Shown piece by piece: positions 19,100-27,044 of a DNA stretch of 64,000 nucleotides. Each line of letters starts with the position of its first letter. The first letter of the stretch is position 1. The stretch lies in assembly GCF_026343125.1 (NCBI RefSeq), contig NZ_JAPEMB010000001.1, positions 2,542,001-2,606,000 of the forward strand. Reading direction: 5' to 3'. Source of the stretch: Streptomyces sp. NBC_00094 (GTDB lineage: Bacteria > Actinomycetota > Actinomycetes > Streptomycetales > Streptomycetaceae). The notes below the pieces were generated by a model that worked only from the letters and a program-made list of their open reading frames with translations, had not been told where the DNA came from and did not search any database. The position numbers and the translations under genes are program-made.

Positions 19100-20710
19100 G
19101 TGCCCATGACGCTGCCTCGGGTGCGGCTGTTCGGCGGGTACGCCGAGCTGACCCGGCGGAATCTGCCGCGCGAGGTCGGCGCCGGTGTCACGCTTACCGC
19201 GCTCGCCGTGCCGCTGAACATCGGATACGCCCAGATCGCGGGCCTGCCGCCGGCCGCCGGGCTGTACGCGCTGATCCTGCCGGCGGTGCTGTTCGCCCTG
19301 TTGTCGACGTCACGTCAGCTGGTCGCGGCCCCCGACGCCGCCGCGGCCGCCCTGGTGGCGTCGTCGCTCGGCGGGCTCGCGGCGGCCGGGAGCGGCGGCT
19401 ATCTGGCGCTGGCGGCGGCGCAGGCGCTGATCGGGGCGTTGTTCTTCGTCGTGTTCTGGTTCTTCAAGCTCGGGTTCGTCGCCGACTTCCTCTCCGAGGC
19501 CGTGCTCATCGGCTTCGTGGGCGGTCTCGCGCTGGAGATCATGCTCAGCCAGGCGAAGAAGATGACCGGGGTGAAGACCGACGCCGAGGAGTTCTTCAAG
19601 GAGCTGTGGCAGTTCGTCACCCGCCTCGACCAGACCCACGGCTGGACCCTGCTCCTCGCCGCCGGGACGGTCGCCGTCGTCCTGCTCGGTCGCCGTCTCG
19701 CCCCCGCGATCCCGTGGGCGCTCGTCGCCATCGTCGCCGCCACCCTCGCCGTCGTCCTCGGGGACCTGGACACCCACGGGGTCGCGGTCCTCGGCAAGGT
19801 CGAGGGCGGGCTGCCCGCCTTCCGGTGGCCCGCCGTCCCCGACAACAACTGGGTCTCCCTCATGCCCAGCGCCCTCGCGCTGACCCTCGTCGCGCTCGCC
19901 GAGGGCCTGCTCCTCGCCCGTCAGATGGCCCAGCGCGGCGGCTACCCCGTCGACGCCAACCAGGAGCTGCTGGCCTTCGGCGCCGCGAACGTCGCCGCGG
20001 GCGTCTCGGGCAGCTTCACGATCGGCTCGTCCGCATCCCGTACGGCCGCCATGGACCAGGGCGGCTCCCGCACCCAGCTCCCCGCGCTCGTGACCGCGGT
20101 GCTCACCGGACTGCTGCTGCTCTTCGGTACGGGGCTGCTGGAGAAGATCCCGGACGCCGCGCTCGGTGCCGTCGTCGCCGTCGCCGTGGCGCCGATCATC
20201 GGCGTCGGGCAGCTCCGCACGCTCTGGACCGTGCGCCGCGCGGAGTTCCTGATCGCCACCGTGTGCATGGTGGCCGTGCTCCTCCTCGGCCCGATCCAGG
20301 GCGTGATCATCGCCTTCCTCATGACGGCCGTCGACTTCATGCGCCGCGCGGCCAGCCCGCACACCAAGAAGGTCCCCGGGCCCGCCGAGACCGATGTAAC
20401 CCTGCACTTCTCCGCGCCGCTCTTCTTCGCCAACGCGGAGACCTTCCGCGAACGCGTCGAGCAGATCGTGACCGGGAGCGAGCCGCCGCCGCGCCGGATC
20501 GTCATCGCCTGCGAAGCGGTCACCGACATCGACTACACCGGTTCCAAGGAACTGCGCGGCACCGTGGAGTGGTGCCGCGACCGGGACGTGCGCGTCGCGC
20601 TGACCGACGTCAACGGCGATCTGCGGGCACTGTTGGGGACGTACGGGCTGCTGTCCGTCGTCGAGATCGTCCCGCCGTCGCCGGAATCGGAGCCGGACCT
20701 CCTGCTGTAG
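19100..20710 (+). CDS. SulP family anion permease with STAS domain
   Basis: Integral membrane transporter of 536 residues. About a dozen hydrophobic segments fill residues 25-405, including the early ALAVPLNIGYAQIAGLPP motif typical of SulP proteins and a central FTIGSSASRTA motif. A cytoplasmic STAS domain follows (about 420-520), with DIDYTGSKEL where STAS proteins carry their conserved DxxG loop. SulP members import sulfate or other oxyanions, sometimes bicarbonate; the substrate cannot be read from sequence. GTG at 19100 is preferred because GGGAGGGG lies 9 nt upstream; an in-frame ATG lies at 19106. It sits near a sulfatase and a second SulP gene, which favours sulfate. Confidence 0.9.
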   Translation: MPMTLPRVRLFGGYAELTRRNLPREVGAGVTLTALAVPLNIGYAQIAGLPPAAGLYALILPAVLFALLSTSRQLVAAPDAAAAALVASSLGGLAAAGSGGYLALAAAQALIGALFFVVFWFFKLGFVADFLSEAVLIGFVGGLALEIMLSQAKKMTGVKTDAEEFFKELWQFVTRLDQTHGWTLLLAAGTVAVVLLGRRLAPAIPWALVAIVAATLAVVLGDLDTHGVAVLGKVEGGLPAFRWPAVPDNNWVSLMPSALALTLVALAEGLLLARQMAQRGGYPVDANQELLAFGAANVAAGVSGSFTIGSSASRTAAMDQGGSRTQLPALVTAVLTGLLLLFGTGLLEKIPDAALGAVVAVAVAPIIGVGQLRTLWTVRRAEFLIATVCMVAVLLLGPIQGVIIAFLMTAVDFMRRAASPHTKKVPGPAETDVTLHFSAPLFFANAETFRERVEQIVTGSEPPPRRIVIACEAVTDIDYTGSKELRGTVEWCRDRDVRVALTDVNGDLRALLGTYGLLSVVEIVPPSPESEPDLLL

Positions 20711-20766
20711 GGCGTCGGTCCGGGCCCGGGCCCGGACCCTGGCCGACGCCGCGCTCGTAGCGCCTC

Positions 20767-22029
20767 CTACGAGGCGTGGCCGGTCGCCTCCCACACCCGC
20801 GGGTAGCGCTCGGAGACGCTCTCCTCGACCCACGCCAGGCGGGATTCCAGGATCGGACGCCGGTCGACCGGGCAGGCCTCCAGGACGCGGCGGATCAGCC
20901 GGTGGACACGGAGCAGGGCCATCGGCGAGCCCTGGGCGGCGACCACTACGTCGTCGAGGGCGCCGCGTGCGTACTGCTCCCACCCCGGTACGGGGACGAC
21001 GACCCGCACCACGCCCCCGGTGCCGCTGACCTGGCCCACGTCGAGGTCCTGGGTCGCGAGGCGCAGCAGGGCGTCCTCCAGGTGGTCGAGGGCCTGCACC
21101 GCGGTCGCCGGGTCGTTGACGGCGGCCGACAGGGCCCGCAGGGCGATGTCCGCCAGCAGGCGGAAGGCGAGCTCCGGGTCCTGGTCGAAGGTCCGCTCGA
21201 CGCCGGGGAGCAGGGTGGACAGCGCGATGTCGTCGGGCAGGTCGCCGCCGTGGACGTGGGCGACCGGGCGGTTACGGACCAGCTGGCCGCCCGGGCGCTG
21301 GAGGAGCACCACCACGCTGCCGTGCGCGGCCGCCGCCTCGACCAGGCTCGGTACGTCGATCTGCTGGAGCACGGCGCCCGCGTGCGGCCAGAGCACGGCT
21401 CTCCCCGTACCGGAGGGGAGGTCGTCCGGGTGGGCCGGCCCGTCGTAGGGCTTGGCATAGAGCACGTCGAACACGTGGTGGGCGTGGGCGGAGATCGCTT
21501 CGAGCACGGGGCCGAGCTGGATGGAGCTGAACGCCCTCGCCTGCAGGGCCCTCATGAACGCCAACGAGCACAGCGTCAGGAGGACGGCGAAAACGGGCAC
21601 GGCCACGGAGACCTGCTCGCGGTTGCCGATGGTCAGGCCCGCGGTGGCACAGAAGACGAAGACGCCCACGGCGAAGGCGAACGTGCGCCAGACGATGGGG
21701 TCGTCGCGAAAGAGGCCCAGGCGGGGCGTGAACGTAGTGGCCGCCCACTGGACCACCAGGAAGAGCAGCGAGTAGATGATCGTGATCAGGCTGATCACGC
21801 CGAAGCCGATGGTGAACAGCAGGGTGACCACCGGGCCGGATTCGGTCAGCGGGTGCAGCTCGACGGTCGGCATGAGGACACCGGCGACGAGGCCCGCGAC
21901 CAGGCAGACCAGTTGGGCCGCGCCGAGGCGCAGTGCCCGACGGGGGCGGCGGAAGAGGACACCGGGCGAGCCCGGCTCCGGTTTCCAGTGGGCGTTCGGA
22001 TGCCGGCCGGGGGCAGTGGGGTCGGCCAC
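20767..22029 (-). CDS. DUF2254 membrane protein
   Basis: 420 residues with four hydrophobic segments between about 30 and 165, followed by a soluble C-terminal domain with VNDPATAVQALD. Both match the DUF2254 family of predicted inner-membrane proteins, whose function is unknown. GTG at 22029 is supported by GGAGAGG about 6 nt upstream. It is downstream of and codirectional with the formylglycine-generating enzyme gene, 118 nt away, with a tandem repeat in the gap. It converges on the SulP gene at 19100. Confidence 0.85.
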   Translation of the reverse strand: MADPTAPGRHPNAHWKPEPGSPGVLFRRPRRALRLGAAQLVCLVAGLVAGVLMPTVELHPLTESGPVVTLLFTIGFGVISLITIIYSLLFLVVQWAATTFTPRLGLFRDDPIVWRTFAFAVGVFVFCATAGLTIGNREQVSVAVPVFAVLLTLCSLAFMRALQARAFSSIQLGPVLEAISAHAHHVFDVLYAKPYDGPAHPDDLPSGTGRAVLWPHAGAVLQQIDVPSLVEAAAAHGSVVVLLQRPGGQLVRNRPVAHVHGGDLPDDIALSTLLPGVERTFDQDPELAFRLLADIALRALSAAVNDPATAVQALDHLEDALLRLATQDLDVGQVSGTGGVVRVVVPVPGWEQYARGALDDVVVAAQGSPMALLRVHRLIRRVLEACPVDRRPILESRLAWVEESVSERYPRVWEATGHAS

Positions 22030-22067
22030 GGTGTTCCTCTCCGGAGGGCAGCTCCAGGGCAGGGCCA

Positions 22068-22142
22068 GGGCAAGTACGTACGGGGCGCGTACGTGCGGGG
22101 CGTCTGCGTGCAGGGCGAGTACGTGCAGGACAAGTACAGGAC
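22068..22142. repeat. Five 15-nt tandem repeats
   Basis: Five consecutive units start at 22068, 22083, 22098, 22113 and 22128, with consensus GGGCgAGTACGTGCg. They lie between the end of the formylglycine-generating enzyme gene and the DUF2254 ribosome site. Units vary at 1-6 positions. Confidence 0.8.
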
Positions 22143-22147
22143 GGAAG

Positions 22148-23110
22148 CTAGCTCGGGTCGCGCACGACGCAGCGGAAGCCGAGGTGGCAGGTGGCCGTGT
22201 CCTCGGCCTGGGGCATCCGGGCGGCGGGGCGGTAGCGGCGGCAGTAGTTCGGCGAGCACAGGAACGAGCCGCCCTTCATCACCCGCCGTGGTGTGGAGAA
22301 TTCCGCGAGGGCCGGGTCCACGCTGCCCTTCCGGTCGCCGCCGGCCCCGCCCGCCCGCGTACCGCTGCCCGCGCAGCAGCCCGCGCCCTCCACCGGGTGG
22401 CGGGCCGCGTAGTAGTCGTGGGTCCACTCCCAGACGTTGCCGATCATGTCGTACAGACCGTGGCCGTTGGCGGGGTAGCTGCCGACCGGGGCGGTGGTGA
22501 GCCGGCCGTCCGGGGAGTGGTTGGTGACGGGGAAGTCGCCGTGCCAGGTGTTGGCCATGAGTCTGCCGCCCGGGACGAGTTCGTCGCCCCAGGCGTACTC
22601 GGTGCCCTCCGAACCGCCCCGGGCCGCGTACTCCCACTCGGCCTCGGTCGGCAGCTCCTTGCCGGCCCAGGCGGCGTACGCCAGGGCGTCCGCGTAGCCG
22701 ACGTGGACGGCGGGGTGGTCGCCGAGGCCGTCGATCGAGCTGTCAGGACCGTAGGGGTGGCGCCAGTCGGCGCCGGGGACGAAGGACCACCACTGGTAGG
22801 CGTCGGAGAGGTCCACGGGGTGGCCGGGGCTGCGGAAGACCGAGGAGCCGGCGACGAGGAGCTCGGCGGGCGCGCCCGGGTAGTCCTCGGCGCGGGGCGC
22901 GATCTCGGCGAGCGTCACGTGGCCGGTCGCCTCGACGAACGCGGCGAACGCGTCGTTCGTGACGGGGTGCGGGTCGATCCAGAAGGCGCCGACGCGCGCG
23001 CGGTGGGCGGGCTGCTCGTCGGGGTAGGCGTGGTCGGAGCCCATGGTGAAGTCCCCGCCGGGCAGATGGATCATCCCCGTACGCACATCGGTTGAGGCCT
23101 GGTCGAGCAT
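22148..23110 (-). CDS. Formylglycine-generating enzyme (sulfatase-modifying factor)
   Basis: Copper-dependent oxidase that converts the active-site cysteine of sulfatases to formylglycine. 320 residues, a typical bacterial length. The FGE-sulfatase fold is shown by IHLPGGDFTMGSD near the N-terminus, LPTEAEWEYAARGG (about 153-166), NVWEWTHDYY (about 225-234) and the C-terminal GGSFLC...YCRRYRPAAR...GFRC block. The two cysteines needed for catalysis are present (C285 and C290, spaced C-x4-C), so it should be a true enzyme and not merely a fold relative. ATG at 23110 follows a GGGGGAA ribosome site. It is divergent from the sulfatase gene at 23282, its evident client. Confidence 0.93.
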   Translation of the reverse strand: MLDQASTDVRTGMIHLPGGDFTMGSDHAYPDEQPAHRARVGAFWIDPHPVTNDAFAAFVEATGHVTLAEIAPRAEDYPGAPAELLVAGSSVFRSPGHPVDLSDAYQWWSFVPGADWRHPYGPDSSIDGLGDHPAVHVGYADALAYAAWAGKELPTEAEWEYAARGGSEGTEYAWGDELVPGGRLMANTWHGDFPVTNHSPDGRLTTAPVGSYPANGHGLYDMIGNVWEWTHDYYAARHPVEGAGCCAGSGTRAGGAGGDRKGSVDPALAEFSTPRRVMKGGSFLCSPNYCRRYRPAARMPQAEDTATCHLGFRCVVRDPS

Positions 23111-23281
23111 GCGTTCCCCCTGTTCCCTTCGTTTCGCGCGTCCATCACACCAGCGGAGCAGTGGGTTCCCCACTCCGCCACGCGTTGATTCTCCCGGATC
23201 GGACAAAAAGTGCATGGTTGTATGGAGCGGGATAGAAAGGGAGGATCTGCTGTCTCGTCCCGACGGGAAGGTCTGTTCCTG

Positions 23282-25660
23282 ATGAGTGAACCTGCGGACG
23301 CCACGCCGAAGATCGACTACGTCCCGATCGCGTCGCCCGGCCAGGGTCTTCCCGGCGAGGTGCTGCCCTTCCCCGAGCCGCAGTACGAGCCGATCACCGA
23401 GCCGGACTACCGCCGGGTGAATCCGCCGCCCCGTCAGGACATCCGCCCGCCGAAGGGCGCCCCGAACATCGTGATCGTGCTGATGGACCAGCTCGCGTAC
23501 GCGGATCCGTCCACGTTCGGCGGGCAGATCCGGACGCCCACCCTGGACCGGCTGGCCGAGAACGGCCTGACCTACACCAACTTCCACGTCAACGCCCTGT
23601 GTTCGCCCAGCCGCATGGCGCTGCTGACCGGCCGCAATCAGCACCAGTGCAGCACCTCCACCGTCGTGGACACCAGCACGGGCTATCCGAGCGACAGCGG
23701 GGTGCGGCCCGAGTCCTGCGCCACCATCGGCCGGGTGCTCGGCAGTTGGGGCTATGTGACCTCGTACTTCGGCAAGTGCCACGAGGTGCCGCCGTACGAG
23801 ATCAGCATGAGCGGCCCCTTCGACCGCTGGCCGGCGCGCAGCGGCTGGGACAAGTTCTACGGCTACCTCGCCGGCGAGCAGTCCTCGCTGAACCCGAACC
23901 TGATCGACGGCACCACGCACATCGGTACGCCGAACGACCCCGAGTACCACTTCAACATCGACGTCACCGACCAGGCCATCGCCTGGATGCGGGGCACCCG
24001 CTCCCTCACCCCGGACCGCCCCTTTCTCATGTACTACTCGCAGAGCGCCGGCCACCCGCCGCACACGCCGCCCAAGGAGTGGCTGGAGAAGGACCCGTAC
24101 AAGGGGAAGTTCGACCAGGGCTGGGACGTGATGCGGGAGGAGATCCTGGCCCGGCAGAAGGCGATGGGCATCGTCGCGCCGGACACCCAGCTCGCGGAGA
24201 ACCCGCCGTACGTCGGCACGTGGGACACCCTGACGGACGACGAGAAGAAGGTGTTCTCCCGCCAGATGGAGGTCTACGCGGCCCTGGTGGAGAGCGCGGA
24301 CCGCGAGGTCGGACGACTCGTCGACGCGATCGACGAGATCGGCGAGCTCGACAACACCCTCTTCATCTACATCGCCGGCGACAACGGCGGCTCCTCCATC
24401 GGCGAGGAGAACGGCGTGTTCGTGGAGTGGAGCGGCCTCAACGAGGCGCCCGAGGACGTCGACTACCTGCTGAAGCGCCTGGAGGACTACGGCGGGCCGA
24501 AGTCCTACCCGAACTACTCGGTCGGCTGGGCCCTGGCCGGGTCCACGCCCGCGACCTGGTGCATCCAGATGGCCCACGCCGGCGGGAACATGGCCGGCAT
24601 GGTCGTGCACTGGCCCAAGGGCATCAAGCCCAAGGGCGAGAAGCGCCGCCAGTACACCAGCCTCATCGACGTCGTACCGACCGTCCTGGAAGCCGTCGGC
24701 ATCCCCGAGCCGAAGGTCGTCGCCGGCGTCCCGCAGACCCCCGTCGCGGGCGTGGCGATGAACTACTCCTTCGACGACGGCCAGGCGAAGGAACGTCACA
24801 CCACCCAGTACAACGAGGTCAGCGGCAACCGCAGCATCTACCACGACGGCTGGCTCGCCGCCGTCGTCCACCGCGCGCCCTGGGAGCACAAGCCGCGCGT
24901 GGAACGCTTCGAGGACGACACGTGGGAGCTGTTCCACATGGCCGAGGACTTCGGCCTGGCGAACGACGTGGCCGACCAGTACCCGGAGAAGCTGGAGGAG
25001 ATGAAGCGGCTGTTCCACGAGGAGGCGCTGAAGTACGGCGTCTACCCTCTCGACGACCGCTCCTTCGAGCGCCTCAACCCCGTCGCCGCGGGTCGCCCCG
25101 ACCTGATGTGGGGACGTACCGAACTCACGCTGTACCCGGGCATGACGGGGATGACGGAGAACACCTTCATCAACACCAAGGCTGTCTCCTACACGATCAC
25201 CGCCCAGCTCGACGTCCCCGAGGGCGGCGCGGAGGGCGTGGTCCTCTCCCAGGCCGGCCAGACCGGCGGCTGGAGCCTGTACGTCAAGGACGGCAAACCG
25301 AAGTACGTCTACAACTGGCTCGCACGCGAGGAGTACGCGGTCGAGGGCGCGAAGCCCCTGCCCGAGGGCCCGGTGGAGCTGCGCTTCGACTTCGACTACG
25401 ACGGCGGCGGCCTGCACAAGGGCGCCACCGGCCGGCTGTACGTCAACGGCGACCAGGTCGGCGAAGGCCGCATCGACCGCACCATGGGCGCCATCTACTC
25501 CCTCGCGGGCGAGACCGCCGACGTCGGCATGGACGCCTGGTCACCGGTCACGGACGACTACGACCCGTGGGACAACGCCTTCACCGGCACCATCCACAAG
25601 ATCACGGTCAAGCTCCACGACCCGGCCGAGAAGGCGGGCACGGGGACCTCACCCGCCTGA
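23282..25660 (+). CDS. Type I (formylglycine) sulfatase
   Basis: Hydrolyses sulfate esters, releasing sulfate. 792 residues, in the long arylsulfatase class. The modification motif CSPSR lies at C107, which must become formylglycine. The metal-site region reads NIVIVLMDQL; most sulfatases have two acidic residues here, so Gln70 is unusual. TPTLDRLAENGL and the DNGG loop are present, and a beta-rich C-terminal domain begins near residue 620. No signal peptide is seen, so it may act in the cytoplasm or use another export route. ATG at 23282 is chosen, with GGGAAGG upstream; the frame extends to 23210 without similarity to the family. It pairs with the divergent FGE gene. Confidence 0.92.
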   Translation: MSEPADATPKIDYVPIASPGQGLPGEVLPFPEPQYEPITEPDYRRVNPPPRQDIRPPKGAPNIVIVLMDQLAYADPSTFGGQIRTPTLDRLAENGLTYTNFHVNALCSPSRMALLTGRNQHQCSTSTVVDTSTGYPSDSGVRPESCATIGRVLGSWGYVTSYFGKCHEVPPYEISMSGPFDRWPARSGWDKFYGYLAGEQSSLNPNLIDGTTHIGTPNDPEYHFNIDVTDQAIAWMRGTRSLTPDRPFLMYYSQSAGHPPHTPPKEWLEKDPYKGKFDQGWDVMREEILARQKAMGIVAPDTQLAENPPYVGTWDTLTDDEKKVFSRQMEVYAALVESADREVGRLVDAIDEIGELDNTLFIYIAGDNGGSSIGEENGVFVEWSGLNEAPEDVDYLLKRLEDYGGPKSYPNYSVGWALAGSTPATWCIQMAHAGGNMAGMVVHWPKGIKPKGEKRRQYTSLIDVVPTVLEAVGIPEPKVVAGVPQTPVAGVAMNYSFDDGQAKERHTTQYNEVSGNRSIYHDGWLAAVVHRAPWEHKPRVERFEDDTWELFHMAEDFGLANDVADQYPEKLEEMKRLFHEEALKYGVYPLDDRSFERLNPVAAGRPDLMWGRTELTLYPGMTGMTENTFINTKAVSYTITAQLDVPEGGAEGVVLSQAGQTGGWSLYVKDGKPKYVYNWLAREEYAVEGAKPLPEGPVELRFDFDYDGGGLHKGATGRLYVNGDQVGEGRIDRTMGAIYSLAGETADVGMDAWSPVTDDYDPWDNAFTGTIHKITVKLHDPAEKAGTGTSPA

Positions 25661-25680
25661 CCCGGCGCCGCGACCGACGG

Positions 25681-25712
25681 GCGACCGGCCACCCTCCGGG
25701 GAGGCCGGTCGC
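25681..25712 (+). terminator. Hairpin terminator after sulfatase
   Basis: Perfect 10-nt arms (25681-25690 and 25703-25712) with a 12-nt loop, 20 nt after the sulfatase stop codon. Confidence 0.7.
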
Positions 25713-25753
25713 CCTCCGCGCACGTAACGTCCTCATCCGATCGGAGCCCTGCC

Positions 25754-26149
25754 GTGGACGACTACCCGCTGCTCGACGTCTTCCTGACCATGATGTGGTT
25801 CTTCCTCTGGGTCATGTGGATCTTCCTGCTCATCAAGATCTGGATCGACATCTTCCGCGACCACTCGCTGAGCGGCTGGAGCAAGGCGCTCTGGATCGTG
25901 CTGGTGCTCGTACTGCCCTTCATCGGCGTCCTCGTCTACCTGATCGTCCGTGGCCGCAGCATGGGCGAGCGCGAGGTCCAGCAGGCGAAGGACCAGCAGG
26001 AGGCGTTCCGCCAGTACGTCCAGGAGACGGCAGGTTCGGGAGGCGCCACCAGCCACGCGGACGAACTCTCCAAGCTCGCGGCTCTGAAGGAGCGAGGGGA
26101 CATCAGCCAGGAGGAGTTCGAGAAGGCGAAGGCCAAGATCCTGGCCTAG
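25754..26149 (+). CDS. Small PLDc_N / SHOCT membrane protein
   Basis: 131 residues. Two hydrophobic helices (about 8-30 and 44-66), joined by a loop containing SLSGWSKALW, form a PLDc_N (phospholipase D nuclease N-terminal) transmembrane domain. A charged linker leads to a C-terminal SHOCT domain (about 102-131: LSKLAALKERGDISQEEFEKAKAKIL). SHOCT domains are short helical hairpins thought to mediate oligomerisation; the cell role is unknown. The start is GTG at 25754. It converges on a second SHOCT gene, with a shared palindromic terminator between them. Confidence 0.85.
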   Translation: MDDYPLLDVFLTMMWFFLWVMWIFLLIKIWIDIFRDHSLSGWSKALWIVLVLVLPFIGVLVYLIVRGRSMGEREVQQAKDQQEAFRQYVQETAGSGGATSHADELSKLAALKERGDISQEEFEKAKAKILA

Positions 26150-26168
26150 CCGAATCTGGCGCGAGGAC

Positions 26169-26204
26169 GGGCGGGCCGCCACTCTCGAGAGTGGCGGCCC
26201 GCCC
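26169..26204. terminator. Perfect 36-nt palindrome, bidirectional terminator
   Basis: Arms 26169-26186 and 26187-26204 are exact reverse complements with no spacer, followed by TTCTTT on the plus strand. It lies between two convergent SHOCT-domain genes and should end transcription from both sides. Confidence 0.8.
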
Positions 26205-26227
26205 TTCTTTCCCCTCGCCGAGTCCGG

Positions 26228-26599
26228 TCAGCCGGCCAGGATCCTGGCCTTCTGCGCCTCGAACTCGGCGTCTGTCAGAACGCCCTGCTTCTTCAACGCC
26301 GCGAGGCGTTCCAGTTGGTCGAGCGTGTCGTCGGCGGCGGCCGGAGCCGGCGCGGGCGCAGGCGTCTGCGCGACGGCCTGCGGTTGCTGTACGGGCTGTG
26401 GCGGCTGCGCGTACAGCTGCTGGTCGGCAGCGGCGGCCGGCTCGGCCTGCGCGGCGAACTTCTGCTCCTGGTGGTGGCGTACGCGCCCGGAGACCGCGGA
26501 GGCGGTACCGGCGACGACCGCCGTGCGGGCGATGGCGCCGACCAGGCCCGGCCCTCCACGGTTGAGCGGACCTCCGAAAAGCGGCCTGGTGAAGGACCC
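26228..26599 (-). CDS. SHOCT domain protein, start unclear
   Basis: The frame encodes a small hydrophobic stretch with ARTAVVAGTASAVSGRV, a Gln/Pro/Ala-rich linker, and a C-terminal SHOCT motif (about the last 30 residues: LERLAALKKQGVLTDAEFEAQKARIL). This order matches a common Streptomyces SHOCT family whose genes often lie beside DUF6325 genes, as here. No ATG, GTG or TTG occurs in frame between the stop of the upstream DUF6325 gene and the conserved region; the nearest are GTG codons at 26692 and 26695, about 95 nt inside that gene. Either the start is non-standard, the overlap is real, or a frameshift has damaged the 5' end. The upper boundary is therefore approximate. Confidence 0.65.
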   Translation of the reverse strand, partial: GSFTRPLFGGPLNRGGPGLVGAIARTAVVAGTASAVSGRVRHHQEQKFAAQAEPAAAADQQLYAQPPQPVQQPQAVAQTPAPAPAPAAADDTLDQLERLAALKKQGVLTDAEFEAQKARILAG

Positions 26600-26600
26600 T

Positions 26601-27044
26601 TCAGTTCGCTCGCATGTCGGACCGGGGACCCACGGCGAGCAGCGCCCGCTCGGCCGCCGCGGCGGTGATGCGCTCGTGCACCACGACCTCACCACCCGCG
26701 GCGCGGACCGCGTCGGTGACGGGCTTGGCCCACAGGTCCTCCCAGACGAGCAGGGCCGCCGAGCTGCCCGGCGGGACGCTCTCGCCCAGGGTGCGGATGT
26801 CGTCCTGGTTGAACAGACCGCTGACCTCGCCATCGACCGGCGCGAAGGAGGCCAGCTCGCCGGGATCGAGATCCTGCAACTCGATGTGCTCGATCGCCCC
26901 GCCCTCCGTCCTGCGGATGAACGTCAGATCCAGGATGCGGACCGTCCGGGAGGCGACCACCTCGGCGAGTGCGGGAGCGATCGCACCGGAGAAGCGGCTG
27001 CCGGGGAAGGCGAGGACGAGATATTCCACGGGCCCCATGGTCAC
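26601..27044 (-). CDS. DUF6325 family protein
   Basis: 147 residues, soluble, matching the DUF6325 (DUF1269-like) pattern: an N-terminal MGPVEYLVLAFPG strand, a central ELQDLDPGELASFAPVDGEVSGLF block with acidic residues, and VWEDLWAKP near the end. Function is unknown. GTG at 27044 is preferred: it overlaps the stop of the upstream SulP gene as GTGA and has GGGGAGGA 8 nt upstream, so translation is probably coupled. ATG at 27038 is the alternative. It is the middle gene of a probable SulP-DUF6325-SHOCT operon on the minus strand. Confidence 0.82.
   Translation of the reverse strand: MTMGPVEYLVLAFPGSRFSGAIAPALAEVVASRTVRILDLTFIRRTEGGAIEHIELQDLDPGELASFAPVDGEVSGLFNQDDIRTLGESVPPGSSAALLVWEDLWAKPVTDAVRAAGGEVVVHERITAAAAERALLAVGPRSDMRAN

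Noticed and set aside
22068..22142. Possible CRISPR-like array
   Set aside because: Units are directly adjacent 15-mers with no spacers and no Cas genes nearby.
23210..23281. Longer sulfatase N-terminus from ATG 23210
   Set aside because: The extra 24 residues do not look like a signal peptide and the ATG at 23282 has a better upstream ribosome site.
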